Shown here: piece by piece, positions 45,116 to 53,125 of the stretch | Layout of the letters: every line of letters starts with the position of its first letter | Numbering within the stretch: the stretch's first letter is position 1 | Source: Tuwongella immobilis | GTDB taxonomy: Bacteria; Planctomycetota; Planctomycetia; Gemmatales; Gemmataceae | Assembly: GCF_901538355.1 (NCBI RefSeq) | Contig: NZ_LR593887.1 | Span: 5,494,920-5,558,919, forward strand | DNA length: 64,000 nucleotides | Direction: 5' to 3' | The notes under the pieces: generated by a model | What the model was told of the DNA's origin: nothing | Database searches by the model: none | The model's input: the letters and a program-made list of their open reading frames with translations, nothing else | Program-made: the position numbers and the translations under genes

Positions 45116-46738
45116 CTACTTTTTGGCACGGATCACGTAGACGAAGACGCCGGAGAATGCGAGGTCTTTGGCATCCAACTCTCCCAAAATGGCTTGGTCC
45201 CCTCTCAGAGCATATCGAAACGGCTTGCCTGTCACGGGATCATTGGGAATCGGCAACTCGGCGATTTCATCCAGCGATTGAGGCAGTTTCCCGCCATTGG
45301 TGGTCATGTGGTGACGAATCGCTTCGACGATCATCTGTTGCGCGATGCGGCGATCGGCTCGGGAGAACGCGAAATGAACTTTCTCCAGCGAGGGCAGCAG
45401 AAGCCGCAGAAACACGGCGGGGATATTCGTTGTCGAGATGCTCATTTCCCGAAGTTTTTTTTCCGCTTGTTGAATCCCGAGAATCGCCTGCGGGTAGGGC
45501 AACATCACCCACTTGAACATATCGTCCCGGATTTGACGGGCTTGCAGCATCGTGGCCCACATCACCACCTGACTCGCGGGCATGTCTTTCAGTTGATCGG
45601 TGGAAATCCCTTGTTCCAGTAGAAACTGCTTGCTGGATGCCAATGCCACGGCCACGTACGCGGCCTGCGCAAACGGGGCCGACATGTCTCCCATGATCGG
45701 CTCCGATTTCGATGCGGGGTTAATGACGTTCAAATTGTTCGTAAATCGCTGCATTTCCTGATTCAGCAGCTGATTGGCCTCAGCGGCGGTCAGCTTCTTG
45801 CCTTCGACGAGGCTCAAATCCCCGAGATAGCGATCCACCATGCGGAATTCGCCTTGAAACGCACTCCGGGGATCAACCAACGGTCGCGGCAATTCGGCCA
45901 ATGCCCAGTAGAGATTCGGTGCATCGGGCTGGGCCAGCAGTTCATCCAGATTCTGGGACATAACCATCGTAATGGCGATTCCCACCAAGCCATGAATCAG
46001 CGTCGGCCCACTGCCCACCTGTCGGCCCATGCTGAATCCCGTTCGCAAGCCAAGCAGCGCCTCATCGTAACGCTTGTCATGAATCGCAAGCCGCACCCGA
46101 TATTGGTTGATCCGGGCCAATTCGCGGAATTGCTGAAGATCGGGCAGCAACAGCGTAAAGGTTTCCTGCTCCAATCGCTGATCCAACTCCCAGTCGAATC
46201 GCTCTTTGCGAGCGGCAATATCCATTTCCTTGATCATGTTGCGATGGGCAGCGACATATTCCCGAATTTCGGGCGTACCGAATTTGTCCAATGGCAGCGT
46301 ATCCCACTCCAGGGTTTTCTGCACAAACTTTGGATCGCGATACTGACGCGGCCAAAACTCACTGGCGAACACGCGCAGATACGTTGTGGTTGCATTTCCG
46401 GGAATACGATCCGCAAACCGATTCGCCAATTGATAGCGCAACGCGGGCACCGGCAACGCTTTGGGAGAAATCACCACTTCCCGAGTCAGGCCGGGGTTCC
46501 GCGTTTCGGGCGCGGGCTGCGTTTTGCTCTCCGGAAGCAGAAACGTCTTTGGCGCGGGCTGCTTCGGTTGTTTGGGCACCGCTTTGGGCGACGGCGCTTG
46601 CTTGGGCATTGGCTTGGCCGCCGGATCGGCTTTTTCCTGGGCAGGCGGCTGCGGACTCGGCGCGGGGTCTGCCGATTGAGCCACCACCGCAATTTGCAGT
46701 CCCAACAGGACGCAACCACTCCATAACCAGCGTGACAT
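45116..46738 (-). CDS. Hypothetical secreted protein with Pro/Lys/Ala linker
   Basis: This 540-residue protein has a signal peptide (MSRWLWSGCVLLGLQIAVVAQSADP) and a low-complexity Pro/Lys/Ala/Gln stretch up to about residue 85. A long, mainly helical domain follows (for instance LPDLQQFRELARINQYRVRLAIHDKRYDEALLGLRTGFSMG, resembling TPR-like helices). The C terminus has DEIAELPIPNDPVTGKPFRYAL, a phrase frequent in planctomycete secreted proteins. AAGGAG precedes ATG 46738. It lies between the putative membrane partner of an ECF sigma factor (45 nt upstream) and the DUF1559-type gene (41 nt downstream). No enzymatic motif was recognised. Confidence 0.85.
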   Translation of the reverse strand: MSRWLWSGCVLLGLQIAVVAQSADPAPSPQPPAQEKADPAAKPMPKQAPSPKAVPKQPKQPAPKTFLLPESKTQPAPETRNPGLTREVVISPKALPVPALRYQLANRFADRIPGNATTTYLRVFASEFWPRQYRDPKFVQKTLEWDTLPLDKFGTPEIREYVAAHRNMIKEMDIAARKERFDWELDQRLEQETFTLLLPDLQQFRELARINQYRVRLAIHDKRYDEALLGLRTGFSMGRQVGSGPTLIHGLVGIAITMVMSQNLDELLAQPDAPNLYWALAELPRPLVDPRSAFQGEFRMVDRYLGDLSLVEGKKLTAAEANQLLNQEMQRFTNNLNVINPASKSEPIMGDMSAPFAQAAYVAVALASSKQFLLEQGISTDQLKDMPASQVVMWATMLQARQIRDDMFKWVMLPYPQAILGIQQAEKKLREMSISTTNIPAVFLRLLLPSLEKVHFAFSRADRRIAQQMIVEAIRHHMTTNGGKLPQSLDEIAELPIPNDPVTGKPFRYALRGDQAILGELDAKDLAFSGVFVYVIRAKK

Positions 46739-46783
46739 ACGCAGGCTCCTTAAATGATCAGAAGAAAATGAACCGGATTCCGC

Positions 46784-47410
46784 TTATCGCGGGAAATCAA
46801 GAAACGGTGTTTCCGACAAGTACAAACTGCCCGCCGAAATTCTCCCCGTGGATGGGCCGAATCCGCCGGGCAATGGATCGAGTGCCACGTTCGAATCAAG
46901 CTGGCCGTTGAGCATCGCTTGCCGACGACGCAGCCACGCCGGTGCTTCGGGCAGGTTTCCCGTCAGCCATTCCTGAATGAACGATGGCGAAACCGGCGAC
47001 AACTCCGATGGGGCCGATTGCGAATCCTCCGGAATCGGCGAGGCGGGTTGCGCCGCACGATCGGGCACTGCATTGGCCTCGGGAAGCTGCGGCGAAAGCT
47101 TCTCAGGGGTACTCGGCGACACCGTCGTCAACACGGTCGGCGAGGCTGGACCGGGTCGCCCCGGAAATCGCTGCATCAAGGGCACCCAGGCCAACGCCGC
47201 CGAGAGCAGTGCGAACGCGAGCGTCGTCATCTGCCAGCGTCGCAGTTGTTTGCGGGCGGCGGCCTGGGCTTGTGCGAACCCGGCGGCGTGACCGGCGGCC
47301 AAGAGCGTGGTTGGCACAAACCCTTGTGGCGTCGATGGTTGCAACGCTCGCAGTCCTTGCACCAAGGAATCGTCGCCCGCATCGAGTGCCGTTAGTTCGA
47401 GTTCGGACAT
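46784..47410 (-). CDS. Putative anti-sigma-like single-span membrane protein
   Basis: This 208-residue protein starts MSELELTALDAGDDSLVQGLRAL and has one membrane segment (TTLAFALLSAALAWVPLM, about residues 61-78). A Pro/Ser-rich external region follows (about 85-150), then a short C-terminal part. The cytoplasmic N terminus lacks the HxxxCxxC zinc motif of ZAS anti-sigma factors. It begins inside the last codons of the ECF sigma gene (19-nt overlap), the typical place for a cognate regulator. The anti-sigma role is inferred from context and topology only. Confidence 0.7.
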   Translation of the reverse strand: MSELELTALDAGDDSLVQGLRALQPSTPQGFVPTTLLAAGHAAGFAQAQAAARKQLRRWQMTTLAFALLSAALAWVPLMQRFPGRPGPASPTVLTTVSPSTPEKLSPQLPEANAVPDRAAQPASPIPEDSQSAPSELSPVSPSFIQEWLTGNLPEAPAWLRRRQAMLNGQLDSNVALDPLPGGFGPSTGRISAGSLYLSETPFLDFPR

Positions 47411-47877
47411 GATACCCCCAATCGCGTGCGAAGCTGCTGCAACGCGGTCTGATAACGTCGAAACGCGGTCGCTGCCGAGCAATCCACCAAGCCGCCAATC
47501 TGGGCGAAGGTGAGTCCGCCCCAGAGATGCGCGATGATGATTTCTCGTTCCGGCAAGGGCAATTCTTGCAGGGCATCCATGGCCGCGATGCGATCCAAGC
47601 GATCACCATCGGGCGCGGGTTGGAACCAGCCAGCATCCACCGCGCGGCGGGATTCGCGGTCGCGGCGTCGGCGATCGGAACGACTCGCACTCACCGCTCG
47701 ATTGCGGACCACGCGATACAACCACGCCACGGGATCATCCGGGGGCGGTTGTTGCAAGTGCAATTGAACGAACGCCTCTTGGACGACATCGTCCGGAAGG
47801 GCACACCATTGCCGAGCAAACAGCACCAGCGGTGCTGCATGAGCGGAAATCAAGTTGGCGAGCATTTCCGGTGTCAT
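47392..47877 (-). CDS. RNA polymerase ECF-type sigma factor
   Basis: This 161-residue sigma-70 family protein has region 2 (ALPDDVVQEAFVQLHLQ, then DPVAWLYRVVRNRAVSASRSDRRRR). Region 4 contains ELPLPEREIIIAHLWGGLTFAQIGGLVDCSAATAFRRYQTALQQLR, including the helix-turn-helix. ATG 47877 is taken as start; GTG 47898 is in frame. Its 3' end overlaps the putative membrane regulator gene. The downstream genes for two large secreted proteins are the likely regulon members nearest to it. A U-tract terminator for the upstream BON gene lies just before it. Confidence 0.9.
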   Translation of the reverse strand: MTPEMLANLISAHAAPLVLFARQWCALPDDVVQEAFVQLHLQQPPPDDPVAWLYRVVRNRAVSASRSDRRRRDRESRRAVDAGWFQPAPDGDRLDRIAAMDALQELPLPEREIIIAHLWGGLTFAQIGGLVDCSAATAFRRYQTALQQLRTRLGVSCPNSN

Positions 47878-47913
47878 ATGCCCCAATGACGCCACCACAG
47901 GATGGGCATTTCA

Positions 47914-47954
47914 GAAAAAAATCACCCGGTCAGGTTCATCGACCTGCCGGGTGA
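47914..47954 (-). terminator. Rho-independent terminator after the BON gene
   Basis: On the minus strand a 13-bp stem with one bulge (47922-47935 with 47942-47954) and a 6-nt loop is followed by a run of seven T residues (47915-47921 are A on the plus strand). It lies 34 nt beyond the stop at 47989. This is a canonical intrinsic terminator. Confidence 0.85.
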
Positions 47955-47988
47955 GGCAATTCCAAGGAGCGGATCGGGGGGGAACGGC

Positions 47989-48228
47989 TCAGAAGGTGGC
48001 CGTGGTGATCGTTTCCCGACGCACCACAATTTGATTCGAGAGGCGACGATCGCCCAGGCCCGGTCGGATGGTCTCTTGGGCCATCTGCTTGTGATAGTAG
48101 CTGTACACGCACCCCGTCAGAATCACTTCGCACTCAGTTTCAGTAACCATCAGACGCCGCAAGGCTGGCAACGGGCTTTGTTGAAGCAAATCCGATGCAG
48201 GTTGTGTCAGCACTGACATGCGACTCAT
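47989..48228 (-). CDS. Small BON-domain-like protein
   Basis: This 79-residue protein has the BON pattern: a first helix (SPLPALRRLMVTET), a beta strand with the conserved Gly (CEVILTGCVYSYYHKQMAQETI), and a final strand (SNQIVVRRETITT). No signal peptide is visible, so it is probably cytoplasmic or a partner of another BON protein. AAGGAG lies 9 nt before ATG 48228. It is flanked by an intrinsic terminator downstream and appears monocistronic. Confidence 0.8.
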   Translation of the reverse strand: MSRMSVLTQPASDLLQQSPLPALRRLMVTETECEVILTGCVYSYYHKQMAQETIRPGLGDRRLSNQIVVRRETITTATF

Positions 48229-48465
48229 GATGACGCTCCTTCTTGGTGGAAACCCAGTCCACGCAAATCCAGCGGGACAAACGCAGTGAATCGATCGTGC
48301 AGAAGGGGGATTGTTGCAGGTGACCACCCAATCCCTCGGGTGAACTCACATCCATGTTGTGGATCGTTCGGGATTCGACCCACGCGCCCCATCCTAATGG
48401 ATGAGCGAGAACCAATGCAACCGATTTCTGCCCGTTCCAGTCGATTCTGCGAAAATCCCCAATTC

Positions 48466-49218
48466 TTACTCCGGCTTTCTCGATTCTGAGATCAACAGTG
48501 GCCGGAGCTGTTTCGCCCAGACGGCGTACCCCGCAGCACTGAGATGCAGACCATCTGCGACATAGTAATCTGCATTTGGCGTGCCATCCGCACCGAGCAT
48601 CAGCGGATAAATGTCACAAAATTGACAATGGGGCAGTTCCGCACAGACTTTCGCCAGCCGGGCATTGGCCTGCTGAATCGTATCTCGTTTCGCCCAGCGA
48701 CTTTTCGACGGCTTGATGGCAATCAGCACCACCGGCACCTGGGGAAAATCGCTGCGAATTTCCGCCATCAGTTTCCGAAACGCGGTTTCGATCTGTTCGG
48801 GAGTCTTTCCCGAGCCAACATCGTTGTCGCCTTCGTACAAAATGATCTGCTTGGGCGATTGTTTCTTGAGGATTCGCCGGGCAAAATGGGCCGCTTCGTG
48901 CATCTGCGAGCCACCGAAGCCGCGGTTGACCACCGGCAAATCGGGGAATGATTTCGCCAGCGGCCAGCGGACCATGCTCGAACTTCCCAGAAAGATGATG
49001 CTGCCCGGTTGCGGCGGATTTTTGGCGTCCGATTCCTCAAACGTGGCAATCGCTTTCTCCCATTTGGCAAACGGATCGACCGGCGCCTTGGCATCGGCCT
49101 TCGTCGCGGGAGGTGTCTTCTCGCCGGTTTTGCCGGTTGGAACATCCGCCGCCCAGGTGGTTGCCACCAGCAGCATTCCCATTGCTGAGAACATTCCGAT
49201 TCGCGCTCGATTCCCCAT
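48466..49218 (-). CDS. Secreted SGNH/GDSL-type hydrolase
   Basis: This 250-residue protein has a signal peptide (MFSAMGMLLVATTWAADVP), a short charged linker and an SGNH esterase/lipase domain. Block I contains IIFLGSSSMVRWP (nucleophile Ser in GSSS), block II Gly in VNRGFGGSQMHEA, block III YEGDNDVGSG, and block V DGLHLSAAGYAVW with Asp and His. Substrates are usually acylated sugars or lipids. It starts 17 nt after the VWA membrane protein gene on the same strand and is probably cotranscribed with it. Confidence 0.92.
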   Translation of the reverse strand: MGNRARIGMFSAMGMLLVATTWAADVPTGKTGEKTPPATKADAKAPVDPFAKWEKAIATFEESDAKNPPQPGSIIFLGSSSMVRWPLAKSFPDLPVVNRGFGGSQMHEAAHFARRILKKQSPKQIILYEGDNDVGSGKTPEQIETAFRKLMAEIRSDFPQVPVVLIAIKPSKSRWAKRDTIQQANARLAKVCAELPHCQFCDIYPLMLGADGTPNADYYVADGLHLSAAGYAVWAKQLRPLLISESRKPE

Positions 49219-49235
49219 CAGACCGCCCCTTGCAC

Positions 49236-51461
49236 TCAAATGGCCACACGACGATTGTACACCCACCATTCGCCCACCAATGCCAATAGCCCCAGCAGCA
49301 CGCCCCACTTCCACAATTCCTGCGGTTGTTCGCGTCGCTCCCCGGCATCGACTCGTTCATTGCCCACCTGAAACGACCGGCGCACGCTCAAATTGGATTC
49401 CTCGACATCGAACAGATTCACAGCAAATTGCAGCGATTGGTCGCCAATGCGGGCCGTGTATACCCCCTGCTGCTCGGTCTGGCTGACGAGGAATTCCGCG
49501 CGGTTGCCCCGCTCCAATGTGCGGGTGCTGCCATCGGGCTGTTCGATGGTCATTTGCGGTTGCATGCCGCCGGGGCGCAGTCGCTTCACCTCGCCGGGCT
49601 GCGTGTTCGGCTCGCTGCTGGCATCCCGCACATTCCCCGATGCGTAGAGCAGATTCCACAAAAACAGCGGAAACAAGGGCCGCAAAAACCAGCGGGTGTT
49701 CCATTTGGAATCGGCGGTTTCCAGCGGGAAGGCCAACACAATATCCCGATACGATCCCCGCTCCAGCGCCGTCATCAGCACTAGGCCGCGATCACCTTCC
49801 AGGAGTCGGGGCGCACGCGGGGGGAGTTCCGGCATGCGGTACGCTTCGGCGATTTCGAGTTCCAGCCAACTCCGCAGCCCACGCATGACCGGATGCTGAT
49901 CGGTATAGCCGCGAATCTGCGGAAATTCGACGGTTTCCAGATTCGCCCGCTTCCACGGTGGCGGCGGCTCGCCCAGAAACAGCGTGTTGGCGCGCGGCAT
50001 CTCCTCTTCTCGCGCCGGGGCACAGCGATCGTAAATAATCAGATCCCAGGTGCCACTTGCGGCCGGTTCGCCGTAACTTTTCGCATCGGTAAGCGTGGAT
50101 GCAGGCAGATAGCGAACATCCGCAATCGCCCGCGTCGCCTTGGCATCGAAGACATAATGCAACAGCGGATTATCCGGCCCGACAATCAGCACTTGCGCCT
50201 TGCGGACCACTCCCAACACCACATCGGCACGATCATCCAACGGGAGCGCATCATTCGCCTGATCGAGTCGGGCCGCAATCGTAATTTCGGCATTTTCCGG
50301 CAGATTGGGCACACGAATGGAAACGCGGCGTTCGCCGGGCTGATCGCGCTGGGCGGCCGGGTCGTTGCTGCTGGCATCCCCTTTGCGACGCGGCGGCACT
50401 TCCAGTCGGGTATCGCGTGGCGTCTGCAATTGCCCCCGCACGCGCACATCGATCCGCAGCACGCAGATCGATGCCACATCTCGAAAACTCACGACTTCCG
50501 CTTCAATCTGCACCTGTTCGGGATTGTCCTCATCGCGGAAGGCATCCAATCGGGTGATGGCCAGATTATCCGCCGCATCGGTGAGTTCCACCGGATGATA
50601 GCGCACGCTCAAATTCGCAAGCGAAAATTCGGGAACATCCGGGAAGCGACCATCCGAGAACAGATGCACCAGCGTCGAAACGCCCTCCGCCGGCACATAG
50701 ACCCGCTCTTGACCGGCGACGGCGTTCAGCGGCTTGACCATCTCATCTTCGGTCGATCGCAACGGGTTGGCCAGCGACCCGGCAAAATTCAAGGCTTCAT
50801 CCAAACGGGTGACTTGTTCGGTCGGCTCAATCGCCCGCACGGCCTTGCGAAGTAGCTCCCGATTGCGGGTGAACGATTGGCGAATTTCGGCATTTCCGGC
50901 AAAGACAATCACCATTCCCTCATCGCCGTCACTGGCAGCATCGATTTCCGCAAGTGCTTGTTCCTGAGCGACTTCCAGCCGAGATTTGCCATCCGGCGTG
51001 CGGGCGTTCATGCTCGCGGAATGATCCAGCATCAGAATGTATCGCCCACCGGAAAGCGTGGTGCCGTGCAACCGAGGGCCGAGAATCGCGTACAGCAGCA
51101 TGAGAATGGCCAAGAGTTGCAGAATCAGCAGAATGTTCCGCCGCAGCCATTGCAGCAGCCGATTGACGTGCAAATCTTCGATCGATTGCTTCCACAAATA
51201 GGTGGAGCTAACCGTCTGCGGCTTGCGCTTCAATTTGAGGAAGTACAGAATCAGAATGGCGACCGGCACCAGAAACAGCAGCGCCCCGGCCCAGGGTGGC
51301 AGTGGCAGATGGTGGCTGAGCGAAAAATGATCTTGCAGCCAGTTGTTGGCCTGCGATTCGTACCCGGCCAGATCCAATCCAAACAGGATCATCCCCGGCA
51401 ATGCCAGTAGCAGCAACCCAACTAGCGCCACCGGAAACCATGTGCGGGCAAGCCAGTGCAT
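49236..51461 (-). CDS. BatA-like membrane protein with VWA domain
   Basis: This 741-residue protein has an N-terminal membrane helix, a second helix near residue 65 (WAGALLFLVPVAILILYFL) and a third (NILLILQLLAILMLLYAIL), the aerotolerance-regulator (BatA) N-terminal pattern. A von Willebrand A domain follows with a MIDAS motif DHSASMNAR. The remainder is a large beta-rich region including a DxxLLHYVFDAKAT glutamine-amidotransferase-like segment, and it ends with a C-terminal helix (WGVLLGLLALVGEWWVYNRR). ATG 51461 precedes the first helix. In planctomycetes such genes often occur with MoxR ATPases, but none is here. The SGNH gene follows 17 nt later. Confidence 0.9.
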   Translation of the reverse strand: MHWLARTWFPVALVGLLLLALPGMILFGLDLAGYESQANNWLQDHFSLSHHLPLPPWAGALLFLVPVAILILYFLKLKRKPQTVSSTYLWKQSIEDLHVNRLLQWLRRNILLILQLLAILMLLYAILGPRLHGTTLSGGRYILMLDHSASMNARTPDGKSRLEVAQEQALAEIDAASDGDEGMVIVFAGNAEIRQSFTRNRELLRKAVRAIEPTEQVTRLDEALNFAGSLANPLRSTEDEMVKPLNAVAGQERVYVPAEGVSTLVHLFSDGRFPDVPEFSLANLSVRYHPVELTDAADNLAITRLDAFRDEDNPEQVQIEAEVVSFRDVASICVLRIDVRVRGQLQTPRDTRLEVPPRRKGDASSNDPAAQRDQPGERRVSIRVPNLPENAEITIAARLDQANDALPLDDRADVVLGVVRKAQVLIVGPDNPLLHYVFDAKATRAIADVRYLPASTLTDAKSYGEPAASGTWDLIIYDRCAPAREEEMPRANTLFLGEPPPPWKRANLETVEFPQIRGYTDQHPVMRGLRSWLELEIAEAYRMPELPPRAPRLLEGDRGLVLMTALERGSYRDIVLAFPLETADSKWNTRWFLRPLFPLFLWNLLYASGNVRDASSEPNTQPGEVKRLRPGGMQPQMTIEQPDGSTRTLERGNRAEFLVSQTEQQGVYTARIGDQSLQFAVNLFDVEESNLSVRRSFQVGNERVDAGERREQPQELWKWGVLLGLLALVGEWWVYNRRVAI

Positions 51462-51541
51462 GATTGTTCTCGCAACAGGAGCGATCCTCACCCGGCGAGC
51501 ATTGTACCAACGCGGTCGGCCGCTGTCAGTCAGGAAGCAAA

Positions 51542-51605
51542 ATCGCCCGGCAACTTCCGTCCCCGTTCGCTCCAACACGACGGGAACCGGACGCTGCCGG
51601 GCGAT
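51542..51605 (-). terminator. Rho-independent terminator after DUF1501
   Basis: An 11-bp perfect outer stem (51542-51552 with 51595-51605) encloses a 42-nt region that can form an imperfect inner stem. On the minus strand it is followed by TTTT. It begins 41 nt after the DUF1501 stop and separates that operon from the VWA gene. Confidence 0.7.
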
Positions 51606-51645
51606 GATTCACGGGTGGCCCGGAACTGCGGACCACCGCCCCGAC

Positions 51646-53103
51646 TTACGCCAGGATTTGCTCGATGGGTTCGGCCCCTTCGACGCCGACGAGTTTCTGA
51701 TCCAGCCCGCCGTAGAAGTACGACAAGTCATTGGGATCCAATCCCAACTGCTGCAGAATCGTGGCATGGACGTTCTTGACATGGAAGCGATTTTCCACGG
51801 CTTCGTTGCCCAGTTCGTCGGTGGCTCCAACGCTGGTTCCGCCCTTGATGCCGCCGCCGGCCATCCACATGGTGAACCCGGCGCTGTTGTGATCGCGGCC
51901 CGTGCCTTGGCCGTACTCGGCGGTGGGCTGTCGGCCGAACTCACCGCCCCAGACCACCAGCGTGCTATCCAGCAACCCGCGGCGCTTGAGATCCTTCAGC
52001 AGCGCGGCAATCGGCTTATCCGTCGCCCCGGCGTGCTTGGTGTGATTCACCATCATATCGCCGTGTGCATCCCAGTTATCGTCGTTGTGCGATCCACCGG
52101 AGTAAATCTGAATGAACCGCACGCCGCGTTCGACCAACCGCCGTGCCAGCAAGCACTTGCGGCCAAAGTGATCGGTCTTGGCTTCGCCGATGCCGTACAG
52201 ATCCTTGGTTTCCTTGGTTTCCTTGGTGAAATCGACGGCTTCCGGGGCGGATTGCTGCATCTTGAACGCAAGTTCGTAGCTGGCAATCCGGGCGGACAAC
52301 TCGCTGTTGTCATTTCGCGGGGCCAGGTGCGCTTCGTTCTTTTCCCGCAGACGGTCCAGCAGCATCCGCTGCACCCGAGAATCCGCGCCCGCAGGCGGTT
52401 GCAGATTCAGAATCGGATTGTCCGTCGCCTTCAGCACCACGCCCTGATACGCAGCCGGCATGAACCCGCTGGACCAGTTCTTCGGCCCGCTGATCGGCCC
52501 ACCCGTGTGATCGAGCATCACCACGTAGCCGGGCAGATTCTGATTCACCGTCCCCAGGCCATACGTCACCCACGAACCCAACGACGGGAAGCCGCTGAGA
52601 ATCCGCCCCGAGTTCATCATGAACATCGCGGAACCATGAATCGGCGATTCGGCATACATCGAATGGATGAACGCCATGTCGTCCACGCAGGTGCCCAGAT
52701 TCGGGAACAGATCGCTGATCCACTTCCCGGATTGGCCGTACTGCTTGAACTGCCAACGCGGTCCCACCACTCGGCCTTCGTTCTTGCGACCACCGCGACC
52801 GAAGGTCTTGATGGGAATGGTCTTGCCATCCAGCGGGTACAACTTCGGCTTGTAGTCGAAGGTTTCGATGTGGCTGGGACCACCGTACATGAACAGGAAG
52901 ATCACCGACTTGGCCTTGGGGGCGAAGTGCGGCGGTTTGACGGCGAGCGGGCTGGCGGCCGGGGCAGCGGCCGGGGTATTGGCATGAGCGCGATCGCCGG
53001 CCATCATCCCCGCCAAGGCCACGCCACCGAATCCGCACCCGGTTTCCCAGACGAATTCACGTCGGGTCCGCCCACAGAATTGACGCGCATTCTTTTGCGA
53101 CAT
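51646..53103 (-). CDS. DUF1501 family protein, Tat-exported (sulfatase/alkaline-phosphatase-like superfamily)
   Basis: This 485-residue protein begins with a twin-arginine signal (TRREFVWETG, Arg14-Arg15) and a hydrophobic stretch ending near DRAHA. The body shows DUF1501 landmarks: FLFMYGGPSHIETFDYKPKL, MYAESPIHGSAMFMMNSGR, VMLDHTGGPISGPKNW, QIYSGGSHNDDNWDAHGDM and VVWGGEFGRQPTAEYGQGTGRDHN. These resemble metal-site and substrate-site segments of the alkaline-phosphatase/sulfatase superfamily. GAAGGAGAG precedes ATG 53103. It follows the DUF1549/DUF1553 gene by 22 nt, the near-universal pairing in planctomycetes. Substrate unknown. Confidence 0.95.
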   Translation of the reverse strand: MSQKNARQFCGRTRREFVWETGCGFGGVALAGMMAGDRAHANTPAAAPAASPLAVKPPHFAPKAKSVIFLFMYGGPSHIETFDYKPKLYPLDGKTIPIKTFGRGGRKNEGRVVGPRWQFKQYGQSGKWISDLFPNLGTCVDDMAFIHSMYAESPIHGSAMFMMNSGRILSGFPSLGSWVTYGLGTVNQNLPGYVVMLDHTGGPISGPKNWSSGFMPAAYQGVVLKATDNPILNLQPPAGADSRVQRMLLDRLREKNEAHLAPRNDNSELSARIASYELAFKMQQSAPEAVDFTKETKETKDLYGIGEAKTDHFGRKCLLARRLVERGVRFIQIYSGGSHNDDNWDAHGDMMVNHTKHAGATDKPIAALLKDLKRRGLLDSTLVVWGGEFGRQPTAEYGQGTGRDHNSAGFTMWMAGGGIKGGTSVGATDELGNEAVENRFHVKNVHATILQQLGLDPNDLSYFYGGLDQKLVGVEGAEPIEQILA

Positions 53104-53125
53104 TTGGACTCTCCTTCGTGAATGA

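Noticed and set aside
48340-48440. Possible tRNA T-arm-like string on the minus strand (near GGGTCGAATCCC)
   Set aside because: The loop is one base short, and no acceptor stem, anticodon arm or D arm can be formed around it.
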